This document shows positions 25,101 to 37,100 of a DNA stretch of 60,000 nt, piece by piece. The position numbers and the translations under genes are program-made. The first letter of the stretch is position 1; each line of letters begins with the position of its first letter. The notes beneath the pieces are model-generated. The model worked only from the letters and a program-made list of their open reading frames with translations, was not told the DNA's origin and did not search any database. The stretch is from Membranipora membranacea (lineage: Eukaryota > Bryozoa > Gymnolaemata > Cheilostomatida > Membraniporidae), in the NCBI GenBank assembly GCA_914767715.1, contig OU612065.1, forward strand, positions 36,458,001-36,518,000, in the 5' to 3' direction.

Positions 25101-28100
25101 ATAGAAAAAAATCGGACAACTCTTATTCTATTCCGAATTCACAACTATTGCAATTTATTTTTGAGTTGTCCTCTTTTTCCAAATGGATTAACCCTGGCTG
25201 TCCCCCCTCCCCATCCACCCATCCCCAACAGCCTGCCAAGGCTTCCCTTTGTGAATCAGAAAGATTATGGGAGAGTAATTTCTAACTCTTATTGGACTGG
25301 ATTATTACATTTTAACAATAATTAAATGTTGTAAGTCTCCAGTATGTTCATAACGAGGGATCAGTTCTCAACTACAGTAGTGTATAAAACAGTATTTTAG
25401 TTCTAGTTCAGTGGCAGCCTACCAAAAATGTGTCTAGAAATGCAACTTCATTTACGAAATTGGATGGATAAATTCTAAGAGTAGATTCTAGTGTACTTCT
25501 TTGAGGCGCAATGGTTATGATGTACATTACACAAAGTTGCACCATAGGCAGCAAATTGCCAAAAATGCTGCCGAAAATGGCAAAAATTGCTGTTTTTTTT
25601 TTGAGATTTCAAAGGCCTGTCTCGTGCTCACCTTATAAGTTGGGCTACTCAAACTCTGCAATCAGATTCATACATACCTTGGTCAGTTTAAGTAGGTATA
25701 ATATCAGCATGATATCTCAAATATTGAGTGAATGACCAACCTAATAAAAAGTGACAAACTGAAAAACGCTGCCAACAAATGGGAAAGTGATGAAAAAATG
25801 ATGATATAGTTTCAAAACATCCAAAATCTGAAAGAGCATGTCATAATTAGTGGATCTACAAGTTTACATGGGTCTGCCATCATAAATAGCCGAGATGTGG
25901 CCAACAACGGTTGCAATACCCCCATATATCACCTGTATATAAACTATCATTGAAACGACACTACTTTTTCAATTTTGCAGACGCCTCGAAAACTGACTTC
26001 AAATGTTCGTATTGATCTGATTTTTTCATGGTGGTTTTGTATTGACTCCATCAATGAGCAAAAAAAAATTTTTTCAGCATGACGCACCATTCTGATGGTA
26101 CTTGAAGGAGTTAACTTTTGCTTTACACGCTATATAACCTTATAAAGACGATTTTTATGATACTATAAAGGAAACCTAAGAATACGCGCTTTTTGAAAAA
26201 CGACACACTCAGAGCTTTACAAACTGGTGTTATGCGATGAGAGGGTCAATACACAGTCACCATAAAAAAATCAGATCAATGAACATTCGAAACCTGTTTT
26301 TTAGGCAGCAGCATGATTGAAAAAGTAGTTTCGCTTTAATGATAGTTATACACAGGTGATAAAAGGGGTATTGCAACCATTGTTGGCCACATCTCAGCTT
26401 TTTATAACAGCAGACCCATGTAAAGTTGTAGATCCACTAACTATGACATGATCTTTCAGATTTTTTGACTTTTTGAAACCATATCATCATTTTTTGATCA
26501 CTTTCCCTTTTACCGGTCAGCGTTTTTGGCAATTAGCGGCCCATTGTGCAACTTAGTGTAAGGTACATTGTTACCATTGCGATCAGCGCGAAAAAACTGT
26601 ACCAGAAACAACTGACAAACCTTATCCATCCAAAAGTGCAAATGGAAGTGACAAGATAGGCAGGGGCTGCCACCGGACTATAATGGCCTGCATTCATAAA
26701 TTGTCCGAACTCTGTCATATTCAAATATGAGCATACTGTTCCCACAGAGCAGATTTCCAATTTCAATGTTGTATTTTGGTTTCAATCTGTGAGAAATTCT
26801 GCTGAACTGATGATGAGTCGGAAACAACTTGTATGCCCACTTTTAAAAGACCCAGTGAGGCGGGGGTGCAGGATGACCTCTTAGAGATTGAATCCACTTA
26901 ATTATGGAACATAGTTAGTCACTTATAAGTCAGGCAAGGCAGTAGGGTAATGTGTAGTTGTGTGTTGATTTAATTGCTCGAGAAATATCTTTCCCCTTGA
27001 GTTAATCCTGCCAATCCGAGGGTGCGGATGATCATATGCTTAAATTTTCTTTCTGGGGGAAATTACCAGTTGTGTTGGTCTTGAGGACGGGGCGTTCGCA
27101 TAAATTTATGTTTTTGTGTGCTTATACCTCAGTTTGAAACTGTAACAAACTTTTACAAAATTAACCATAATTGATATTTCTTATAATTGAGATTACTTAC
27201 AAATTTAGCAGGAGGAAACCAAATAATAGACACATCGGATTATATATACTTATAAACTCATATTTGTGTATAAGAGAGCATAAAACATCTTAACCTCACC
27301 TAGTTATTCTCCTTGTTACAGTATGAGAACACTTACCAGCATAGAGGAAATGGATATATCCTTGAATATGGAACTGAAATCCTTACCAGACTGGATTGGA
27401 GAACTCACCAGTCTTAAGAAGCTAGATGTGTCTGAATGTGGCCTCACTCACCTGCCTGACAGGTATGTAAATATTATGATTTCATTTTTCTCAATAATAA
27501 TTCTTACATCAGTGCCTTCATCAGTGATAAAATGACTCTTCATGTGATTTTAGATCTGTCAAAGGTAGTTTACAATGTGTTTATAATATCATATCAGTTA
27601 AATATTTGATATTGGTAGGTATAAAACGATATGAAATAATTTCTGTCTTAATATTTGGCATCCTGTATTTTCCGATAAAAGAGTTGCACTGGTTCAGAAT
27701 ATAGGTATCAAAATTGAGAAAATTGTAAGCAGTATTTTCATTCCTATGACACACCAAAAATTTGGCATAAAAAAGTAGGAAGCAGTTTCCCTCTATTAAC
27801 CTGGGTAAGTCAGTGAAACCTTATCCTGATCTTTCACAATTAAAAAGAAACGAAGGAAGAGGATTTTTGTCGTTTGATTTTTTTTATTATTTAATTTCTT
27901 TGCTGGTGAAAATTTGCCTGATCAGTTGTCGTCAGGACACCTACTTTTATCATATATTTGCTTGTTACCATATTATTCAAAGAATTAAGAAATTGTCAAT
28001 TAGTTGGAAAGGGATTTTTTCTCTAATACTATTACTATCAATTATTACTATCAATCATTCTATCATACTATCATTCTATCAATCATTACTATCATCAATC

Positions 28101-31100
28101 ATTACTATCAATCATCTTGATTAATCTGGACACCTCAGTTTTTGGTACAGTTTTGTTGACATCAGGTGGCTGCTCCATTGTTACCATCTTGTTCCCTTTG
28201 GCATTTAAACTTGTGTCGTTCATTCTGTGACATGATCACAGAGCAACGATTTCATTAAACATTTAATCTTTCAGTGTGCATGCTAATGCAATATCAAGAC
28301 AAATATCTTAAACTCCTTGCACTGACTCCGATCAACGCAAACATCATCTCTTTACCGTTACATTCGAGATCTAAAGTTCAGTTCAGTTCATTCAAAACTT
28401 TACTATTCAACCATATATTATCGACTTGACCAACATCATTGATAATATTATTTCCTTCCTGTATCTCTTTTTTTGTTTTAAAATTTTTTTTTCTGGCACT
28501 GAGTGCAAAACATTTCGAATGAGATGACTTTGGTTGCCAATAAAAAGTAGATATATCTCATCGGAAACCAATGTGATAACAGTGTCCTTACCAAACAAAG
28601 CTTTTCAATACAGGCTAGAGTTGATGTAAAACACAATTTGAATTTGTATGCCTGCTTTTAAAAGACCCAGTGAGGCGGCTTGGGGGCAAGGCACTAAGCT
28701 TGGGCCTATTCTCTGGCTGATATACGTTAATGACTTGAAAGCTGAAGGTTTTAATTGTGTGAAGTATGCAGATGACACCACATTTTATAAGCCTATTGTA
28801 AACCTCACCGATGACAATGTCTCTGATGCTATATCAAATGCTAATAGTTGGTCTTTAGAAAACAGTATGCTTCTCAACTCAAGTAAGACTGTTGTATTGA
28901 ATATTGCTTTTTCTGACCGACCTGGTATGAACCTCGATGTAAACCCCAGTGATGATACTTTTATCTCCCCATCTAAATCTGCTAAACTATTAGGAGTCAC
29001 TGTAGACTCTCAACTGTCTTTTAGTGACCACATAGACTCTGTCGTGAGCAAATGCAATAGCAGACTGTATTTGATGAAGCAGCTTAAGACCATGGGTATG
29101 AACACCGCAGGACTGATAACATTCTATGCTGCCAATGTCGAACCCGTTCTTTCCTACGCCTGCCCAGTATGGTTTCAGTTTATCTCCGATGCCGATAAAG
29201 AGAAACTAGAGAAAGTGCAGAGATACGCTACACGCATGATGATGCCACACATAGAGCACTATGACGATAGACTGACCAAGCTAGCCTTACCCTATATATC
29301 CGACTTCTTAATGTCTCTATGCAGCGAACACTTTTTAAAAATTTCAACCAATAATACCCATCCGCTGAACAATAGAATCGGACCTAACACTCAAAGAAAA
29401 TCCGCCCGTAAAGCAGTAATCGACAAATACCGACCCAGCAAATGCCGCACTGTAAAACGGCAGAACAGCTTTTTTGAATTTTATATGAGATTTTTCAACT
29501 AGTGCAATATTTTTCCATCAATTTTGTCAACCTTTTTAGGAGTGATACCGGAAATGTCTAAATAAACAAACATCAAACATCATGGGGTAACCTTAAGAGA
29601 TTGAATCCACTTCATTTGGAAACATAGGTATTCACTTATGAGTCAGGCAAGGTAGTAGAGTAATATGTAGTTGTGTGTTGATTTCATTGCTCGAGAAGTA
29701 TCTTTCCCCTTGAGTTAATCCTGCCAATCCGAGGGTGCGGATGGTCTTATGCTTGAATTTTCTTTCTGGTGGAAACTACCAGTTGTGTTGGTCTTTGGGA
29801 CGGGGCGTTAGCATAAATTTATGTTTTTTGTGTGCTTTTACCCCAGTTTGAAACTGTAACAACTGTTCCAAAAAAATTATCCTGTAATGATCAATTGCAC
29901 TCAGAAATGATGGTGGTGAAATATTCCCCTCAAAGTAGACAAAATGAACGCAGTCAACATCAAATAACTCGTAACTTAATGTATTAGATATGAATTATAA
30001 TTTACATTTTTTACAAAATTTCCCAAAATTGATGCTTCTTATAATTGAGATGACTTACAAATTTAGCAGTAGGAAACCAGATAATATAAACATCAGATCA
30101 TATATACTTATAAACTTATATTTGTGTATAAGAGAGCATAAAACATCTTAACCTCACCTAGATATTCTCCTTGTTGCAGTATGAGAACACTAACCAGTAT
30201 AGAGGAAGTGAATTTACATCTGAATGAGAAACTGATATCCTTACCAGACTGGATTGGAGTACTCACGAGTCTTAAGAAGCTATATGTGTCTGATTGTGGC
30301 CTCACTCACCTGCCTGTCAGGTATGTAAATATTATGATTTAATTTTTCTCAATATTAATTCTTACGTCAGTGCCTTCATCTGTGATAAAATGACTCTTTA
30401 TGTGATTTTAGATCTGTCAAAGGTAGTTTACAATTTATGTTTATATTATCATATCAGTTAAAACTTTGATACTGGTAGGTATAAAACGATGTAAAAAAAT
30501 TTATGTCTTAATATTTGGTATCCTGTATGAGTTTCTGATAAAAGGGTTGCACTGGATCAGAATATGAGTATGAATATTGAGAAAATAGTAAGCAGTATTT
30601 TCATTCCTATGACACACCAAAAATTCGGCATAAAAAAGTAGGAAGCAGTTTCTCTCTATTAACCTGGGTAAATCAGTGAAACCCTATCCTGATCTTTCAC
30701 AATTAAAAAGAAACGAAGGAAGAGGATTTTTGTCTTTTGATTTTTTTATTAATTAAATTCTTTGCTGGTGAACATTTGCCTGATCAGTTGTCTTCAGGAC
30801 ACCTACTTTTATCATATATTTGCTTGTTACCATATTATTCAAAGAATTTAGAAATTGTCAATTAGTTGGAAAGGGATTTTTCCTCATATATCTTTCAGTG
30901 TGCGTGCTAATGCAATATCAAGACAAATATCCTAAACTCCTTGCACTGACTCCGATCAACGCAAACATCACCTCTTTATCGTTACATTCGAGATCTAAAG
31001 TTCAGTTCATTCAAAACTTTACTATTCAACCATATATTATCGACTTGACCAACATCATTGATAATATTATTTCCTTTCTGTTTCTCTTTTTTTTGTTTAA

Positions 31101-34100
31101 AAATTTTTTTTCTGGCACTGAGTGCAAAACATTTCGAACGAGATGACTTTGGTTGCCAATAAAAAGTATATATATCTCATCAGGAACCAATGAGATAACA
31201 GTGTTCTTACCAAACAAAGCTTGTCAATACAGGCTAGAGTTGATGTAAAACATAATTTGAATTTGTATGCCTGCTTTTAAAAGACCCAGTGAGGCGGCTT
31301 GGGGGCAAGGGGTAACCTTAAGAGATTGAATCCACTTCATTTGGAATCATAGGTATTCACTTATGAGTCAGGCAAGGTAGTAGAGTAATATGTAGTTGTG
31401 TGTTGATTTCATTGCTCGAGGAGTATCTATCCCCTTGAGTTAATCCTGCCAATCCGAGGGTGCGGATGGTCTTATGCTTAAATTTTCTTTCTGGTGGAAA
31501 CTACCAGTTGTGTTGGTCTTTGGGACGGGATGTTAGCATAAATTTATGTTTTTGTGTGCTTTTACCCCAGTTTGAAACTGTAACAACTGTTACAAAAAAA
31601 TTATCTTTAAAAATCAATTGCACTCAGAAATGATGATGGTGAAATATTCACCTCGAAACAGACAAAAAATGAACGCAGTCAACATCAAATAATTCGTAAC
31701 TTAATGTATTGTACTTAATGTATGTATTTTTTTTTTTTTTTACAAAATTTCCCAAAATTGTTATTTCTTATAATTGAGATTACTTACAAATTTAGCAGTA
31801 GGAAACCAGATAATATGCACATCGGATCATATATATTTATAAACTTTTATTTGTGTATAAGAGAGCATAAACCATCTTAACCTCACTTAGTTATACTCCT
31901 TGTTGCAGTATGAGAACACTTACCAGTATAGAGGAAGTGAATATATCCTGGAATGCGGAACTGATATCCTTACCAGACTGGATTGGAGAACTCACCAGTC
32001 TTAAGAAGCTATATGTGTCTGGATGCAGCCTCACTCACCTGCCTGACAGGTATGTAAATATTATGATTTCATTTTTCTCAATAATAATTCTTACATCAGT
32101 GATAAAATGACTCTTCATGTGATTTTAGATCTGTCAAAGGTAGTTTACAATGTCTTTATAATATCATATCAGTTAAAACTTTGATACTGGTAGGTATAAA
32201 ACGATGTAAAAAGATTTATGTCTTAATATTTGACATCCTGTATGAGTTTTCGATAAAAGGGTAGCACTGGTTCAGAATATGAGTATCATATTCTGATAAA
32301 ATTGAAAGCAGTATTTTCATTCCTATTACACATTAAAAATTCGGCATAGGAAAAGTAGGAAGCAGGCTACCCTTTGTGGATCAGAAAGATTATGAGAGAG
32401 TAATTTCTAACTCTTATTGGACTTGATTATTACATTTTAACAATCATTAAATGTTTTAAATCTCCAGCATGTTCATAATGAGGGATCAGTTCTCAACTAC
32501 AGTAGTGTATAAAACAGTATTTTTGTTTTAGCCCAGTGGCAGCCTACCAAAAATGTGTCAAGAAATGCAACTTAATTTACGAAATTGGATGGATAAATTC
32601 TAAGAGTGGATTCTAGGGTAGTTTTTTGAGGCGGTCGCAATGGTGATGATGTACATTACACAAAGTTGCACCATAGGCAGCAAATTGCCAAAAACGCTGC
32701 CTAAAATTGCCAAAACTGCTGTTTCTTTGAGATTTCAAAGCCTGTCCTGTGCTCACCTTATGAGTTGGGCTACTCAAACTCTGCAATCAGATTCATACAT
32801 ACCTTGGTCAGTTTTAGTAGGTATAATATCAGCATGATATCTCAAATATTGAGTGAATGACCAACCTCATAAAAAGTGACAAACTGAAAAACGCTGCCAA
32901 CAAAATGGAGAGTGATGAAAAAATGATGATATAGTTTCAAAACATCCAAAATCTGAAAGAGCATGTCATAATTAACGGTTGCAATACCCCCATATATCAC
33001 CTGTATATAAACTATCATTGAATGACACTACTTTTTCAATTTTGCAGACGCCTCGAAAACTGACTTCAAATGTTCGTATTGATCTGATTTTTTTATGGTG
33101 GTTTTGTATTGACTCCATCAATGAGCAAAAAAAATTTTCAGCATGACGCACCTTTCTGATGGTACTTGAAGGGGTTAACTTTTGCTTGACACGCTATATA
33201 ACCTCATAAAGACGATTTTTATGATACTATAAAGGAAACCTAAGAATACGCGCTTTTTGAAAAACGACACACTCAGAGCATTACAAACTGGTGTTATGCG
33301 ATGAGAGGGTCAATACACAGTCACCATAAAAAAATCAGATCAATATGAACATTCGAAACCTGTTTTTTAGGCAGCAGCATGATTGAAAAAGTAGTTTCGC
33401 TTTAATGATAGTTATACACAGGTGATAAAAGGGGTATTGCAACCGTTGTTGGCCGCATCTCAGCTTTTTATAACAGCAGACCCATGTAAAGTTGTAGATC
33501 CACTAACTATGACATGATCTTTCAGATTTTTTTGACTTTTTGAAACCATATCATCATTTTTTGATGACTTTCCCTTTTACCGGCAGCGTTTTTGGCAATT
33601 AGCGACCCATTGTGCAACTTAGTGTAAGGTACATTGTTACCATTGCGATCAGCGCGAAAAAACTGTACCAGAAACAACTGACAAACCTTATCCATCCAAA
33701 AGTGCAAATGGAAGTGACAAGATAGGCAGAGGCTGCCACCGGACTATAATGGCCTGCATTCATAAATAGTCCGAACTCTGTCATATTCAAATATGAGCAA
33801 ACTGTTCCCACAGAGCAGATTTCCAATTTCAATGTTGTATCTTGGTTCCAATCTGTGAGAAATTCTGCTGAACTGATGATGAGTCGGAAACAACTTGTAT
33901 GCCCACTTTTAAAAGACCCAGTGAGGCGGGGGGTGCGGGGTGACCTCTTAGAGATTGAATCCACTTAATTATGGAACATAGTTAGTCACTTATAATTCAG
34001 GCAAGGCGGTAGAGTAATGTGTTGTTGTGTGTTGATTTAATTGCTCGAGAAGTATCTATCCCCTTGAGTAAATCCTGCCAATCCGAGGGTGCGGATGATC

Positions 34101-37100
34101 ATATGCTTAAATTTTCTTTCTGGGGGAAATTACCAGTTGTGTTGGTCTTGAGGACGGGGCGTTAGCATAAATTTATGTTTTTGTGTGCTTATACCTCAGT
34201 TTAAAACTGTAACAAACTTTACAAAATTGACCATAATTGATATTTCTTATAATTGAGATTACTTACAAATTTAGCAGGAGGAAACCAAATAATAGACACA
34301 TCGGATTATATATACTTATAAACTCATATTTGTGTATAAGAGAGCATAAAACATCTTAACCTCACCTAGTTATTCTCCTTGTTACAGTATGAGAACACTA
34401 ACCAGCATAGAGGAAATGGATATATCCTTGAATATGGAACCGATATCCTTACCAGACTGGATTGGAGTGCTCATGAGTCTTAAGAAGATAGATGTGTTGG
34501 GATGTGACCTCACTCACCTGCCTGACAGGTATGTAAATATTATGATTTCATTTTTCTCAATAATAATTCTTCCATCAGTGCCTTCATCAAAATGATAAAA
34601 TGACTCTTCATGTGATTTTAGATCTGTCAAAGGTAGTTTACAATGCGTTTATAATTATACCAGTTAAAACTTTGATACTGGTAGGTATAAAACTATGTAA
34701 AAACCTTTCTGTCTTAATACTTGGCATCCTGTTTGAGTTTCCGATAAAAGAGTAGCACTGGTTCATATTATGAGTATCATATTCTGATAAAATTGTAAGC
34801 AGTATTTTCATTCTTATAACACATTAAAAATTCGGCATAGGAAAAGTAGGAAGCAGTTTCTCTATATTACCCTGGGTAAAGCAGTATAACCTTGTCCTGA
34901 GCCTTCTATAGATATAATGAGTGTTCTAATGCCACTATAGGTCGTAGCTAAAATTAGTACGTAAATACTCAAAATGCTCCACTAAACGAGATAAACCTGA
35001 CAGCCCAACTCTAGAATTAAATGGTGTGGAAATAGATTGTTGTGACAATGTTGAATACTTGGGAGTACTCTTTGATAACAAATTACGTTTAAAAAATCAT
35101 GTCAATAATGTTGTAACAAAATCTTTGTTAGTTTGACCAAGGAGTAGTCCTTGGTTCGACTTTTTGATTCTTCCTTCTTATTCCATGTGATTCCCTTATC
35201 ATGCAGCATGTCATACTGTTTGAAAAACTACTTCTCTCTCAGTCTTAGCTCATGGGCACCTGGGACTTACATGCCTTACTTTACCAATGTCCAATATCAA
35301 CCACCCCAAAAACACGCGGTTGGCAAAATAAGGCATGTAAGTCCAAGGGGCCCATGGCTTAGCTAGTAGAGACTACCTGGAGTAAGTAGATTTTTTTAAA
35401 TTCAGTATTTTGATCTACAGGCATCGACACACAGACATCAATTTAGTCTATTAGTCATGTTGTGATCACATGATCTGTAGACCATAGAATAAAATCGGAC
35501 AACTCTTATTCTATTCCGAATTCACAACTATTGCAATTTATTTTTTAGCTGTCCTCTTTTTCCAAATGGATTTACCCTGGCTATCCCCCTCCCCATCCGC
35601 CCACCCCCGACAGCCTGCCAAGGCTACCCTTTGTGAATCAGAAATATTATGGGAGAGTAATTTCTAACTCTTATTGGACTGGATTATTACATTTTAACAA
35701 TAATTAGATGTTTTAAATCTCCAGTATGTTCATAACGAGGGATCAGTTCTCAACTACAGTAGTGTATAAAACAGTGTTTTAGTTCTACTCCAGTGGCAGC
35801 CTACCAAAAACCTCATTTGATGTAAATCATGTAATAATCTGTGGGCTGAACAATTTGTTTTGGTTATAACTAATTCTGATACCACCACAATACAGAAAAC
35901 CTAGCTTATATTCTGGACAGACAGGTTCCTGAGAGATTATGACTTAAAAATCATCTATCAATCATCATTCTATCTCCTTGTTACAGTATGAGAACACTAA
36001 CCAGTATAGAGGAAGTGATTATATCTTGTAATGAGCTGGAATCCTTACCAGACTGGATTGGAGAACTCACAAGTCTTAAGAAGCTCCATGTGTCTCGATG
36101 TTCCCTCACTCACCTACCTGACAGGTATGTGAACACTATGATTCCATTATTCTCAATAATAGTTTTTACTTCAGTGTCTTTATTAGTGATTCTAAATGCA
36201 ATTTTAGATCACTAATCTTGTACTTTTAATACAATATTGGCTTCAATTAGCATACCTGAAACCCAGCAACAATATGATAATAGGATATGATATTAACTAA
36301 TGACTTCTTGAGGGTGGAGAATTTTACAGATATACATTGATTAATGTAATATAGCTACATAATATTTGCAGTTTTCGTTTCTGCTGGATAGTATTCATCA
36401 GTGGTAGCAAAATTTGGATATGAATTAAAAAGTCACTAACATAACAGAAGCAACATTGTTGCAAATCTATAGTCTGGTTTTAGTGTACTGGGGAAAATCA
36501 CAAGCTTTATCAAATACACCCAATATTAATTTGAGTAAATAAGTAATTTTATCAAGTTGAGAGAACATAACGAATAACTATTAATTAAGTGTGCGAAAGC
36601 GCAGCGACATATAACTATTAAGTGTGCGATAGTGTCGCAACATATATCTCAAACATGTTAACCTCTTTTTGGCCGTAATGCCTTGTAAGTATATCATTTG
36701 GTCCCAGAGGTTTATCCCTGAAATTGTTTCTGATGCATTCATAATAGTCTGAACTCTGTCAACTTTAAGTATGAGCAAGGATTCAAACTGTTCCCACAGA
36801 CAAGATTTCCAATTTCAATGCTGTATCTTAGTTTCAATCTGTGAGAAATTCAGCTTCATTTATAATGAGTAAGAAGCAATGTGTATGCCCACTTTTAAAA
36901 GATCCAGAGAGGGGGCTTGGGGATGCAAGTTAACATCCAGAGATCGAGTCCACTACATTTGAGAACATAGTTATTCACTTATAAGTCAGGCAAGGCAGTA
37001 GAGTAATGTGTGGTCGATTTCATTGCTCAGAAAATATCTATCCCCTTGAGTTAATCCTGCCAATCCGAGGGTGTGGATGGTCTTATGCTTAAATTGTCTT

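Noticed and set aside
25511-26766. Similar short proteins on both strands (25511-25735 + and 26533-26766 -), repeated near 32640 and 33599
   Set aside because: They are the two arms of one inverted repeat read from either side; copies carry frame differences and no known motif.
30820-31146. 108-codon + strand frame in an LRR-unit intron after a TTTCAG
   Set aside because: The equivalent frame is broken in the first unit by an extra GTTCA repeat and it has no fitting donor; it is probably old transposon tail sequence.
28407-31217. Repeated minus-strand frame starting MFGK.TVI in three units (21436, 28407, 31026 regions)
   Set aside because: It recurs only because the intron is duplicated; it contains poly(T)-derived lysine runs and differs in start and length between copies.
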